From assembly GCF_022227765.1 (NCBI RefSeq), contig NZ_JAJMLZ010000005.1:186001-250000 (forward strand): a stretch of 64,000 bases of DNA. Direction: 5' to 3'. The position numbers and the translations under genes were made by a program. Below the pieces are notes generated by a model, which was not told where the DNA came from, searched no databases, and saw only the letters and a list, made by a program, of their open reading frames with translations. Below, in pieces: positions 42,829 through 51,963 of the stretch (its first letter is position 1; every line of letters starts with the position of its first letter). This DNA is from Ectothiorhodospira shaposhnikovii (GTDB lineage Bacteria; Pseudomonadota; Gammaproteobacteria; Ectothiorhodospirales; Ectothiorhodospiraceae).

Positions 42829-45800
42829 GGATGGGTATGAACACCCTGTTGCTGTCCCGGCGCCGCGGAATATCACGGCTTGTTGTCGGCATGATGGGTG
42901 TCTGCACCCTGTCCCTGCTCCTGGACTGCACTGCGCCCGCAAGGGCCGACACACCGGCTCTGGCCCCGGAACTGCAGACGCTGGCGGCCCAGGGCAAGCT
43001 GACCGTGCGCGCCCTGCGGGCCTGGGGGCTGCTATCGGACGCCCATCAGGGTTTGGTGATGGCGCTGCATGGCCGTTCGCTGGACCTGCTCGCGGCGGAT
43101 CAGGCGCAGATTGATCGCTGGGTTGAGGATGCCGATAGAGGGCGCCTGTCCTTGTCGGCGGATCAACTGGGCCATCTCCGGGATCTGCAGGCTCTGATGG
43201 GTCGTATCACGGCCCTGAGCATGGAAGCATCCGGCGCCGACTCCGCGCTGGCGGGTGCGCTGGATATCGAGCAGACCTGGACCCTGGAAGACTGGGAGTC
43301 TCTCGAAAAGGCCCCGGCCTTGATGTCAGGCGGGGCGTTCGGCGCCGTTCTGTTCGCCCAGGACCCCGCGGAGGCGGCAATGATGGCGCGTCTGGAACGT
43401 CCGGAGGGTTTTGATCCTCCGCTGCGTCTGGATGCCCGGGCCACCCGCGAGTTGCTGTTCCCACCGGAGAAGGACATACCCGATGCCGCTGCCTCGCCAC
43501 CCCCCACCCCGCCCGCCTTGACTGCGGGGTTGATCCGCGCCGAATTGGCCCAGGGCGTCAATATCCTGGGGGATACCTACTGGGCAGGGCAGGTGATCTT
43601 TGCCATGCAGGGCATGCGCATGCTGTATGGCGTCCTGTCGGAAGCCGACGAGGCGGCCTTCAGCCGTCTCTGGGCGCCCTTGTTCGAGCATCCCAGTGAG
43701 GCCGTGCTGGCCTGGCTGCAGGCCCTCAACCCCTTGTTGATGGAGTTTCTGGCCGCCCAGCAGGAAATGGCGGCGCTGCTGGAGGGCCTGGACGAGGCGG
43801 ATTTTGCCGTGGAACTGGCCATCGCCTACGGCGAGGACGAAGACATCGCCGCAGCCATGCATCGGGTGGGACTGCTCAATGCCCGTATCGGTGACATGAA
43901 GCGGCACATGGAACAGCTGGTGGCGGCCATTGATGTCCTGGGCGATCCACCCGACGTGCGTCTGGAACAGGCGCGCGCCCGGGCCAGAACCCGCCAGGCC
44001 GTCGAGTTGGTGAAATCACTGGCCCCGCCCGCCGGGATCCATCACGTCCCCCGTCCCGGCTGGTCGGCGGAGACGGCCTGTGAGTTTGCCGGCGGCTGCC
44101 CCCGTCACGAGGATTTCGGTGAATTGAGCAAGGTGTTCCACTACGCCTTTGAACATCGCTATTTGCGGCCGGATGGTTCCATTTCCCGGGATCAGATCAC
44201 CGCGCCGCTGATGCTGGCCTTCGTGATCCACGATCCCGTGCCGGCGGAGGCCATTGTGCAGGGACGCTGGGCCGGATGGCAGTGGATCGATGAATGGATG
44301 ATTCCCCATTTCATGAGTCCGGACGCCGGTGACTGGGTCCGGACCCACCGGATGCAGGGAAGGTATGACGATGCCATGACCGGGCTGACGCAGACCACGG
44401 TGGATGGCCGTCCCGCCCTGCGCTGGCCCTACCCGTGGCTGTACGGCATTGAGCTGGTGAACTATCTGATCCAGCCGGGGGGGGATGAAGGTCCACGCAT
44501 CCTCGTGATTCAGGTGCCGAACTGGGCCGTGATCGGCAATGCAGGGGGATTGCGGGATCATATCCAGCGCCATCAGGGGTTTGAACTGGAGGCGATGGTG
44601 GGGCATCTGCGCCTGGGTCCCGCCGGGGACCGGGAGGACGCCGAGCCGGGCTTTCCGGATATCGCTTTGGAATATACTGAATATCGGCGGCAGACCCTGG
44701 AATGGCTCGCGGAGCGGGTGGAGGCGCAGCGAGGACTGGTGGAAGGCGCGCGCGGCCATGATGCGAGGCGAATCACGCAGAGTCTCCTGCACGAGTTGCA
44801 AGACCTGATGGAGATCCTGCGGGACGGGCGATATCGCTGGACGCCCGCCCCCCTGTACGAGCGCTGGGCCGGGCATGGCTACGGCAGTCACGGTGAGTAC
44901 GCTCTGCGAGATGCCCGTCTGGAGCAGGCCCCGGCATCCTGGCTGCCCACGGCAAGGGTCGTGCTGGAGCCCGGCGCGCCTCTGGATCTGCTGCCCCAGC
45001 CCATCGAGGAAGTGGGGGAGTTGGCGCCCTGTGTCGACTGCCGCGTGCTCATGCCGGAAGTGATACCGGGTTTTCCCCTGAACAACGAGAACGAATATCT
45101 CACGGTGCGTGAACTGGTGGCGGCGGGCCGCCTGCGCTTGTTACCAACGGATCACAGCCTGCCGGTGGGCAATCTCTTCGGCGTGGGTGATCTGGATGTG
45201 GCGCGCATCCACATTCCGGCGGCGTCGGAGGGATCATCGGCCCCGGCGGAGGATGATCCGCTGCAGGCCCGGGTGCGCTTCCACGAGAACAACATCGGCT
45301 GGCTGCAAGGCGACATCCAGCGCCTGGAACAGGCCATGCGCGGCAGCGGCAACGAGGATGAACGCCGGTTTCTGGCCCATCAACTCACCATCAAGCGGGC
45401 CGATCTGCAGGGAGAGCGGGATGCCATCACCACCCTGCGGACGGGCAATTTCGTCCGCACCCCCACCGCCTGGGACCAACTGGTCAAGGAGCAGATGCTG
45501 GCGCAGGGGCGGGAGATGGCAGCCCGGGTGGAGCGGTCACGGCGCAACCTGGACCGCATCGAACACATGATGGATACCCTGCCGCCGGAAGAGCGCCGCG
45601 ACCTGAGGGACTGGGTGGATCGCCAGTTGCGGGATGCCGGGATGGATCTGGAACGGCAGGTGCAGGTGGGGCATGTGGTGGCCAGGAACCTGCAAGCGCG
45701 GGCGGAACAGCAGCGTGCCGCCGCCCAGGAGGATGAGGCCTGGGCTCAACTGGCGGTGGACATCCTGGAGAATTATCAGCAGGCGGCCACCTACGCCATG

Positions 45801-47195
45801 TATGCCACCCCCTTCGTCAGCGGGGGCGGCGTGCTGTCGGTGGCCTACGGCATCACCAGCGGCGGCATCGCCGGTTATGCGGAGCAGGGTGATATTCACG
45901 GCGCCATCCGGGGCGCGGCGCTCACCTCCCTGCGTTACTGGTCGCCCAAGGCGGACTATGCCCTGACCGCCTATGAAGGCTACCAGGCCGGTGGCGTCGA
46001 GGGCGCCGCCCGGCGCGTGGCCTCCACCTATGTGCAACGCAAGGTGGTCCAGACCGCCACCCAGGCCGCCCTGAACGTACAGGGGCAGATCCAGGCTTCC
46101 CATCGGCAGGCCCGCCGGGAGGCCTGGCGCGAGGCCCAGCGCAAGGTGAATTTCCGCGAGGAGCGGGCCGCGGGCCGCGCCCTGGCGGAGCAGCACCAGG
46201 CCCAGTTCGCGCAAGTCCGTCGCCTTGAACGGAGCATGCGGCAGCAGGGTTATATCGAAGTGGATGGCGTGCGCTACAGCGGTGACCTGATGTGGAGAAC
46301 CCGCACCTGGACCGACGCCAACCGGGCGCTAATGGACACCACCGCCGCCATCAAGCACTCCCCCCATGCCAAGCTCTGGATGAAGCGGGGCGCCGATCCG
46401 CTGGCCCAAAGGGACTACAACTTCACCGACCGGTTGCACACCCGCCAGGTGGTCAGGGATCTGCGTGCCGATCTGCAGGCCCAGGGGATTGCCCCCGATG
46501 CCCTGCAGTTTCGGCCCATCCGCAACGCGGGCAACCACTCGCCGGGCATGGACCTGGACCTGGCGATGCGTTTCACGGGCGATGCCGGCCATCTGTGGCG
46601 GGTCGATCCCGCCACCGGGCAGGCGCAGCAACTGAGCCTGGCCGAGGCCAACGCCTTCGTACAGGGACGCTTCAATCGGGTCTATGCCCGCAATGCCGGA
46701 GGGAGAACCGCGCAGGGTTCCTGGCAGATGGTCACCAGCAGTGCCCATGCCGAGGCCTACCAGGACACGGCATGGCTGCATGTGCGTGACATCGTGCGTT
46801 CCGGGGTGGACCCGAATTCGGTCATCAACCCACGGCATGCGACCCAGGCAGGTGGTGTGACCGTCCACAAGGCACACGAGATGCGCCGTTTCACCGGCAT
46901 GGGGACGGACAACCAGAACTTCGAGATCTACCGCGGCACCGCCAAGGATATCGATTCCAAGGTGATCCCGTTGCTGCAGTCACGGGCGCGGCAAGCGCCC
47001 GATGCGGGGCAACGGCGGGCCGCCCAGGAGTCGCTGGATTTTTACCGGGGTTTGTCTCGGGCGATGAACCGGGCGGTGATGGATCCCATCGCCGCCGACA
47101 AGGAGGTACGACAGATGACCGGCATGGATACGCTGGGCGCGGTGGAATTGGTGGGTGGGGCCATACAGGCCCTGGGGCAGGGGCTTCGGCACTGA
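42825..47195 (+). CDS. Very large exported protein of unknown function
   Basis: A 1456-residue protein. Starts at 42825, 42831 and 42837 are all possible; the last (MNTLLLSRRRG) has GAGG at good spacing. The signal peptide ends near ARADTP. Residues 40-420 are mostly helical. A middle domain (about 480-780) is unlike anything I recognise. About 790-980 is coiled-coil-prone (HENNIGWLQGDIQRLEQAMR). A glycine-rich hydrophobic segment near 990-1030 (TPFVSGGGVLSVAYGITSGG) resembles the membrane or pretoxin regions of polymorphic toxins. The C-terminal 280 residues hold a compact domain with RNAGNHSPGMDLDLAM (about 1235-1250) that might be an enzyme or effector domain. No repeats, secretion tag or immunity gene was found. 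Function unknown. Confidence 0.65.
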   Translation: MRMGMNTLLLSRRRGISRLVVGMMGVCTLSLLLDCTAPARADTPALAPELQTLAAQGKLTVRALRAWGLLSDAHQGLVMALHGRSLDLLAADQAQIDRWVEDADRGRLSLSADQLGHLRDLQALMGRITALSMEASGADSALAGALDIEQTWTLEDWESLEKAPALMSGGAFGAVLFAQDPAEAAMMARLERPEGFDPPLRLDARATRELLFPPEKDIPDAAASPPPTPPALTAGLIRAELAQGVNILGDTYWAGQVIFAMQGMRMLYGVLSEADEAAFSRLWAPLFEHPSEAVLAWLQALNPLLMEFLAAQQEMAALLEGLDEADFAVELAIAYGEDEDIAAAMHRVGLLNARIGDMKRHMEQLVAAIDVLGDPPDVRLEQARARARTRQAVELVKSLAPPAGIHHVPRPGWSAETACEFAGGCPRHEDFGELSKVFHYAFEHRYLRPDGSISRDQITAPLMLAFVIHDPVPAEAIVQGRWAGWQWIDEWMIPHFMSPDAGDWVRTHRMQGRYDDAMTGLTQTTVDGRPALRWPYPWLYGIELVNYLIQPGGDEGPRILVIQVPNWAVIGNAGGLRDHIQRHQGFELEAMVGHLRLGPAGDREDAEPGFPDIALEYTEYRRQTLEWLAERVEAQRGLVEGARGHDARRITQSLLHELQDLMEILRDGRYRWTPAPLYERWAGHGYGSHGEYALRDARLEQAPASWLPTARVVLEPGAPLDLLPQPIEEVGELAPCVDCRVLMPEVIPGFPLNNENEYLTVRELVAAGRLRLLPTDHSLPVGNLFGVGDLDVARIHIPAASEGSSAPAEDDPLQARVRFHENNIGWLQGDIQRLEQAMRGSGNEDERRFLAHQLTIKRADLQGERDAITTLRTGNFVRTPTAWDQLVKEQMLAQGREMAARVERSRRNLDRIEHMMDTLPPEERRDLRDWVDRQLRDAGMDLERQVQVGHVVARNLQARAEQQRAAAQEDEAWAQLAVDILENYQQAATYAMYATPFVSGGGVLSVAYGITSGGIAGYAEQGDIHGAIRGAALTSLRYWSPKADYALTAYEGYQAGGVEGAARRVASTYVQRKVVQTATQAALNVQGQIQASHRQARREAWREAQRKVNFREERAAGRALAEQHQAQFAQVRRLERSMRQQGYIEVDGVRYSGDLMWRTRTWTDANRALMDTTAAIKHSPHAKLWMKRGADPLAQRDYNFTDRLHTRQVVRDLRADLQAQGIAPDALQFRPIRNAGNHSPGMDLDLAMRFTGDAGHLWRVDPATGQAQQLSLAEANAFVQGRFNRVYARNAGGRTAQGSWQMVTSSAHAEAYQDTAWLHVRDIVRSGVDPNSVINPRHATQAGGVTVHKAHEMRRFTGMGTDNQNFEIYRGTAKDIDSKVIPLLQSRARQAPDAGQRRAAQESLDFYRGLSRAMNRAVMDPIAADKEVRQMTGMDTLGAVELVGGAIQALGQGLRH

Positions 47196-47248
47196 CGGAA
47201 GGTGGCCCGTGCGGTATTTCCATGGACACCGGAACGTCGACCTCCGGA

Positions 47249-48565
47249 TCAGGCACGTGGCGCGGCCACGGTCACGTTCCGGCAGCCGGTTTCCACCAGC
47301 CGCCAGGAGGCGATGGCGGCCAGGGCCGCAAAGCCGGTGAGCAGCCACAGTCCGCGTTGGTAATCGGCCGCCGTGTACACGGGGACACCGCCGCTCATGA
47401 GACCTTCCCAGCCCAGGTCCATGGCCCAGCCGAACAGGGGCTGGAACAGGGCGGCTCCCAGGAACAGGCCGGTATTGACCAGGGCGATGGCCATGCCCGA
47501 GAGGGCCGGGTCCGCCACTTCCTTGGCATGGGCGTAGGCCACCACGAAACAGCCGGCACTCAGGCCCATGAGGGTGAACAGGGTCAGTCCGGAGGCTCCC
47601 GGACCCCAGGGCAGGAACAGCAGCCCCAGGCAGACGCTCAGGTAGACCAGGGCACCGGCCTGCAGCACGGGACGGCGCCGCCCCAGACGGTCGGAAAAGC
47701 TGCCCGCCAGCAGGCAGCCGACGGCAAAGGCCACCGTGGCCACGGTGGTGTAAACCGAGGCATCTCCCCGGCTCAGGCCGTGCACGTCCCGCAACAGGGG
47801 GATGGCCCAGAGTCCCAGCATGCCGAACAGGCTGCCGGTGATGCCGAAGTCATAGACAAACCCCGGCCACAGCCGGCGGTTGGCCAGCACGGCCCGCAGA
47901 TCCTTGATCCAGTGCTGTTTTCTGGGGGCATGGGGCGGCAAGCCTTCCATCTCCCGCACCGAGGGAAAGCCCAGTTGTTCGGGACGGTCCCTGACCAGCC
48001 ACCAGGAGAGCAGGGCGAGGACAATGGCGACGATCCCCAGGGCCACGAACAGGCTGCGCCATTCCACGTAGAGCAGCATCAGGGCCAGGGGGCCGGTGGC
48101 GGCAATGGCGCCCAGATTGCCCAGCAGCAGGGTGAGTCCGCTGATGCTGCCGTACTTGCGCTCGCTGAACCAGACGGTGTTGCTTTTCATGAGACCGACG
48201 AAGACCACCGAGACCCCCAGGCCCACCAGGAAACGGCCCACGCTGGCGGTGGCCAGGGTATCCGCCAGCCCGAAGACGATGGAACCGCTGCCGGCCACCA
48301 GGTTGCCCAGGGTGACGGCATAGCGGGATCCCAGGGTGTCCGCCAGCACCCCGGCGGGGATCTGCATGGCGGTATAGATGTAGAAATACATGGCCGACAG
48401 CGAGCCCAGGGCCGCCGCCGTCACGCCGAACGCGGCACTCAGTTCGCTGGAGACCATCGCCGGTGCGAAGCGGTGGAAGAACACCAGCATGTAGGCGGCG
48501 ATGAGGACGCTGTAGATGGTCCAGCGGATCCGTTCGAAACGGGCCGGATCGTAATGGGGGGGCAT
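47249..48565 (-). CDS. Major facilitator superfamily transporter
   Basis: A 438-residue, 12-TM MFS protein from ATG 48565 (AGGA upstream; the frame runs to 48592). Seen: the TM2-3 loop motif GVLADTLGSRYAVTLG (MFS motif A), the counterpart in the second half SFSDRLGRRRPVLQAG, and an N-terminal block WTIYSVLIAAYMLVFFHRFA typical of the oxalate/formate-antiporter and nitrate-like sub-branches. Substrate unknown. It converges on the large exported-protein gene. Confidence 0.88.
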   Translation of the reverse strand: MPPHYDPARFERIRWTIYSVLIAAYMLVFFHRFAPAMVSSELSAAFGVTAAALGSLSAMYFYIYTAMQIPAGVLADTLGSRYAVTLGNLVAGSGSIVFGLADTLATASVGRFLVGLGVSVVFVGLMKSNTVWFSERKYGSISGLTLLLGNLGAIAATGPLALMLLYVEWRSLFVALGIVAIVLALLSWWLVRDRPEQLGFPSVREMEGLPPHAPRKQHWIKDLRAVLANRRLWPGFVYDFGITGSLFGMLGLWAIPLLRDVHGLSRGDASVYTTVATVAFAVGCLLAGSFSDRLGRRRPVLQAGALVYLSVCLGLLFLPWGPGASGLTLFTLMGLSAGCFVVAYAHAKEVADPALSGMAIALVNTGLFLGAALFQPLFGWAMDLGWEGLMSGGVPVYTAADYQRGLWLLTGFAALAAIASWRLVETGCRNVTVAAPRA

Positions 48566-48742
48566 GCTGACTGTTCCTGTGCACTTGGGCAAAGTAAGCG
48601 AGAGCTAAGGTATGCACGATTGCCACCGGATGTTCAACCACGCCGGGTAGTGTGCAGGGCGGCGACCCTATGGCACGTTGATCAGGCCGGCCCCCGCAAT
48701 GAGTGTCTCCAGGAGGTCGACGATGCCGGTGAGCTGCTTATA

Positions 48743-48770
48743 GTCATTCCCGCGCAAGCGGGAATCCATG
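48743..48770. repeat. REP family A single copy
   Basis: TTCCCGCGCAAGCGGGAA palindrome between the MFS and DUF938 genes. The rest of the 48566-48799 gap shows no clear gene. Confidence 0.7.
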
Positions 48771-48799
48771 GCCGTGTTGAGGGAGCCGAGAGAGGGATT

Positions 48800-49450
48800 T
48801 TACGGTCCTGCTCCGTCAGGTACGCGCTTCAGGATGATGGAGACATTGTTCACCGGCATGTCGATCACGGATTGCAGGGAAAGCCCCTGTTCCCGTCCCG
48901 CAGTTTCGATGCTGGCGATGTCCCGCACCCCCCAGGCCGGGTTTTGGGCCCGCAGATACTGGTCAAACCGCTGGTTGCTGGGCGCGGTATGCCTCCCATC
49001 GCGGGAGTAGGGGCCATAGAGATAGAGCAGGCCGCCCGGCAACAAATACTTGCCGGCATTCCTGAGCAGGCCCGCCGTGGTGGCCCATGGGGAGATGTGC
49101 GCCACGTTGATACACACCATGACTACAAAGCCATCGCCGGGTGGCCGATTGGATTGTCCCAGTTCCCAGTCAGTCTGACTCGCATCCAGCCGCACCGGTG
49201 CGTTCAGGTTGGGCAGGGAGACATACTGCCGCCAGGCCTCGATGCTTTTCAGGTGATGCGGGTCAATATCGGTGGGCCACCAGGTGATCCCGGGGAATTC
49301 GCGCGCAAAGTCAACCACATGCTGACCGGTCCCGCTACCGACTTCCAGGGCGTGGCCTTCCAGATCCTGGAAGGCATCCCGCAGTACCGCCAGAATGGGC
49401 GTGATGTTTTCGTGGTAGGAAGCTGAATCCAGGCGGGTGTCGGGGGGCAT
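48800..49450 (-). CDS. DUF938 SAM-dependent methyltransferase-like protein
   Basis: A 216-residue class I methyltransferase fold from ATG 49450. Seen: SASYHENITPILAVLRDAF (DUF938 N-terminal signature), the SAM loop ALEVGSGTGQHVVDFA, TDIDPHHLKSI, and the VVMVCINVAHISPW block. The frame upstream to 49570 belongs to the preceding gene and is not used. It lies 10 bases after the thioredoxin-fold gene and is probably co-transcribed with it. Substrate unknown. Confidence 0.88.
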   Translation of the reverse strand: MPPDTRLDSASYHENITPILAVLRDAFQDLEGHALEVGSGTGQHVVDFAREFPGITWWPTDIDPHHLKSIEAWRQYVSLPNLNAPVRLDASQTDWELGQSNRPPGDGFVVMVCINVAHISPWATTAGLLRNAGKYLLPGGLLYLYGPYSRDGRHTAPSNQRFDQYLRAQNPAWGVRDIASIETAGREQGLSLQSVIDMPVNNVSIILKRVPDGAGP

Positions 49451-49460
49451 CGGGTCGCGC

Positions 49461-50063
49461 TCATCTTGGCGGTATGAACGGAAACCGCTCGCTGGTGGCG
49501 AAGTCATGGATGATGGTCTGCATCTCCGTGGCTTGCAGATAACCGATGTAACGGTACCAGGTCCGCCCATCGGGACCGATCAGCAGGTGTTGTGGCAGGG
49601 TGCGGATGCTGTGCCCTTCCGCCAGTACCCGTTCGGGGGGAAGGCCAAAGCGGCCGGCCCAACGGTGGGCCTCAGCGACCCCCGCCGGCTGAAACGGTTC
49701 ATCGGCACTGGTGAGCACGGTGTAGACCTGCAGTGAAGGCCCGGCCGACCGGAGCAGTTCACGAATGGCGGCAGCCTGGGTCTGGCTAGCCCCGCACCAG
49801 GCTGCCGCATAGGTCACCCAGATCCAGCCCTCCTCCACCTTGTCGCACACATCTACCCGGCGCCCCGTTCCATCCACACGCTCGTCGGCTACCAATTGAA
49901 CAGCGGCACAGCCACCGGCACGATCCCAGTCGGTATAGAACTCACCGGTCTGATCCCTGGAAGAACCACAGGACAGCAGGGGCAAGGCCATCAGGCAGCC
50001 GAGCAGCCCGGCATGACGGCGTAGACGCTCAAAAAGTCGGGGCGGAACGGACGGATGGTGCAT
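49461..50063 (-). CDS. Thioredoxin-fold lipoprotein with a single active-site cysteine
   Basis: A 200-residue exported protein. The signal peptide ends in the lipobox LLSC. The TlpA/AhpC-like domain shows WVTYAAAWCGASQTQAA, where the usual CxxC is CGAS, so only the first cysteine remains. FGLPPERVLAEGHSIRTLPQ and HLLIGPDGRTWYRYIGYL follow, with the cis-proline region (RTLPQ). Extra cysteines at the mature N-terminus (GGCAAV, VDVCDKV) could act as partners. A monothiol TlpA would favour glutathionylation or isomerase-type chemistry over dithiol reduction. Upstream of DUF938 on the same strand. Confidence 0.7.
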   Translation of the reverse strand: MHHPSVPPRLFERLRRHAGLLGCLMALPLLSCGSSRDQTGEFYTDWDRAGGCAAVQLVADERVDGTGRRVDVCDKVEEGWIWVTYAAAWCGASQTQAAAIRELLRSAGPSLQVYTVLTSADEPFQPAGVAEAHRWAGRFGLPPERVLAEGHSIRTLPQHLLIGPDGRTWYRYIGYLQATEMQTIIHDFATSERFPFIPPR

Positions 50064-50214
50064 CTTCCCGGCTCACGGAAGTGACGAGGCATTTCCTATC
50101 CGTATAGCACGGATCAGGATGGGCTGTTCGGTGGATATGAGGCCGGGTACTCTCGTGCGCCGGCAAAACGGCAAAATGCTTCTGGATTCTCCGGTTTTTC
50201 CGTAGACTCTTCCC

Positions 50215-51480
50215 ATGTCACTGACAGGCAAACATATCCTTCTGGGCGTTTCCGGCGGCATTGCCGCCTACAAGGCCTGCGAGCTCACCCGGCGGCTGAT
50301 GGATGCCGGTGCCGAGGTCCGGGTGGTGATGACCCCTCACGCCACCGAGTTCGTGGCTCCGCTCACCTTCCAGGCCCTGTCCGGCCATCCCGTGCGCACG
50401 GCCCTGTTCGACGCCGAGGCCGAGGCGGGCATGGATCACATCAGCCTGGCCCGCTGGGCCGATGCCGTGCTCATTGCCCCGGCCACCGCCAATGTGATGG
50501 CCCGACTGGCCCAGGGCATGGCCGACGACCTGTTGACCACCCTCTGCCTGGCCGCGGAGGCGCCCGTCTGCCTGGCCCCGGCCATGAACCGGGTCATGTG
50601 GGCCAACGCCGCGACTCAGGCCAACGTGCGCACCCTGACGGCGCGGGGCGTCCGTCTGTTCGGTCCCGGTGCTGGTTATCAGGCCTGCGGCGAGGTGGGG
50701 GAGGGGCGCATGCTGGAGCCGGGGCAGATCGTCACGGCGGTGGAAGGCCTGTTTGCCGGTGGTCCATTGGCGGGGGTACGGGTGATGGTGACCGCCGGTC
50801 CGACCCGGGAGCCTCTGGATCCGGTGCGTTATCTCACTAACCGAAGCTCCGGGCGCATGGGGTTTGCGGTGGCGGCGGCGGCGGCCGAGGCCGGGGCGCA
50901 GGTTTGTCTGGTGAGTGGCCCGGTACACCTGGATACCCCTCGCGGTGTGACCCGGGTGGATGTGGAAACGGCCTTGCAGATGTACGAGGCCGTCATGGCC
51001 AGGGCCGCCGGGACGGATCTGTTCATTGCCACGGCGGCGGTGGCGGATTACCGCATGGCCCAGCCGGCGGAACGCAAGATCAAGAAGCAGGCGGACGAGT
51101 TGCCACTGACCCTGGTGAAGAACCCGGACATCCTGGCGGCGGTGGCGGCCCTGCCGGATGGGCCGTTCACGGTGGGATTCGCGGCGGAAACCGATGATCT
51201 GGAAACCTATGCCCAGGGCAAGCTCGAAGCCAAGGGGCTGGACATGATTGCCGCCAATGATGTTTCCGGCGGGCGCGGGTTCGATGTGTCGGACAATGCC
51301 CTGACGGTGTTCTGGCGGGGCGGTTCCTTGTCCCTGCCGCGGCAGTCCAAGTCGCAACTGGCCCGTGAGCTGGTGGCGCTGATTGCCCGGCATCATGGGG
51401 GCTGTTTCCCCTCCCATTCCTGTTCCCATCCGACGATCGATCATCAACATCATGCATGCCATCCAGATCAAGATTCTTGA
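50215..51480 (+). CDS. coaBC: Bifunctional phosphopantothenoylcysteine decarboxylase / phosphopantothenate-cysteine ligase
   Basis: A 421-residue coenzyme A biosynthesis enzyme. The N-terminal CoaC flavoprotein shows [20 protein letters not shown], the [19 protein letters not shown] block and APAMNRVMW. The C-terminal CoaB shows [29 protein letters not shown] and [10 protein letters not shown]. The end of the gene overlaps the start of dut by 29 bases, the usual coaBC-dut arrangement in gammaproteobacteria. Confidence 0.96.
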   Translation: MSLTGKHILLGVSGGIAAYKACELTRRLMDAGAEVRVVMTPHATEFVAPLTFQALSGHPVRTALFDAEAEAGMDHISLARWADAVLIAPATANVMARLAQGMADDLLTTLCLAAEAPVCLAPAMNRVMWANAATQANVRTLTARGVRLFGPGAGYQACGEVGEGRMLEPGQIVTAVEGLFAGGPLAGVRVMVTAGPTREPLDPVRYLTNRSSGRMGFAVAAAAAEAGAQVCLVSGPVHLDTPRGVTRVDVETALQMYEAVMARAAGTDLFIATAAVADYRMAQPAERKIKKQADELPLTLVKNPDILAAVAALPDGPFTVGFAAETDDLETYAQGKLEAKGLDMIAANDVSGGRGFDVSDNALTVFWRGGSLSLPRQSKSQLARELVALIARHHGGCFPSHSCSHPTIDHQHHACHPDQDS

Positions 51481-51907
51481 CCCCCGTGTCGGCACGGACT
51501 TCCCCTTGCCGGAGCCGGCCACACCGGGTTCCGCCGGCATGGATCTGCGGGCCTGCCTGGACGCGCCCCTGACCCTGCAGCCCGGGGAGACCCATCTCAT
51601 CCCCACCGGCATCGCCATGCATCTGGCGGACCCCGGCCTGGCGGCCATGATCCTTCCCCGATCCGGGCTGGGCCATAAACACGGCATCGTCCTGGGGAAT
51701 CTCGTCGGCCTCATCGATTCCGACTACCAGGGGCCGCTCATGGTCTCCTGCTGGAATCGGGGGGCGGAGCCGTTCGTCGTCCAGCCCGGCGAGCGCATTG
51801 CCCAGTTGGTGGTGGTGCCGGTGGTGCAGGCCCGTTTCCAGGTGGTGGATGATTTCGAGGCGACCCACCGGGGCACCGGCGGGTTCGGGTCCTCGGGTAG
51901 GGGTTAG
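51452..51907 (+). CDS. dut: Deoxyuridine 5'-triphosphate nucleotidohydrolase (dUTPase)
   Basis: A 151-residue trimeric dUTPase that keeps uracil out of DNA and makes dUMP for thymidylate. The five conserved motifs are visible: [11 protein letters not shown] (1), [16 protein letters not shown] (2), [11 protein letters not shown] (3), [10 protein letters not shown] (4) and the P-loop-like [11 protein letters not shown] at the end (5). The start at 51452 gives [14 protein letters not shown], inside the end of coaBC. Confidence 0.97.
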   Translation: MHAIQIKILDPRVGTDFPLPEPATPGSAGMDLRACLDAPLTLQPGETHLIPTGIAMHLADPGLAAMILPRSGLGHKHGIVLGNLVGLIDSDYQGPLMVSCWNRGAEPFVVQPGERIAQLVVVPVVQARFQVVDDFEATHRGTGGFGSSGRG

Positions 51908-51963
51908 CCCGGGGCAGACATGGGCAGATACCGGGAGCACCGTCACATGCAGGGGAGCAGATC

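Noticed and set aside
48668-48742. Leftward stretch reading LTGIVDLLETLIAGAGLINVP before a TAG
   Set aside because: Looks protein-like and could be a gene tail cut by the adjacent REP, but at 24 codons without a start or recognisable family it may be chance.
47222-49426. 734-codon rightward frame
   Set aside because: Covers the MFS and DUF938 genes in antisense; rich in Gln, His and Gly, the usual composition of mirror frames in this genome.
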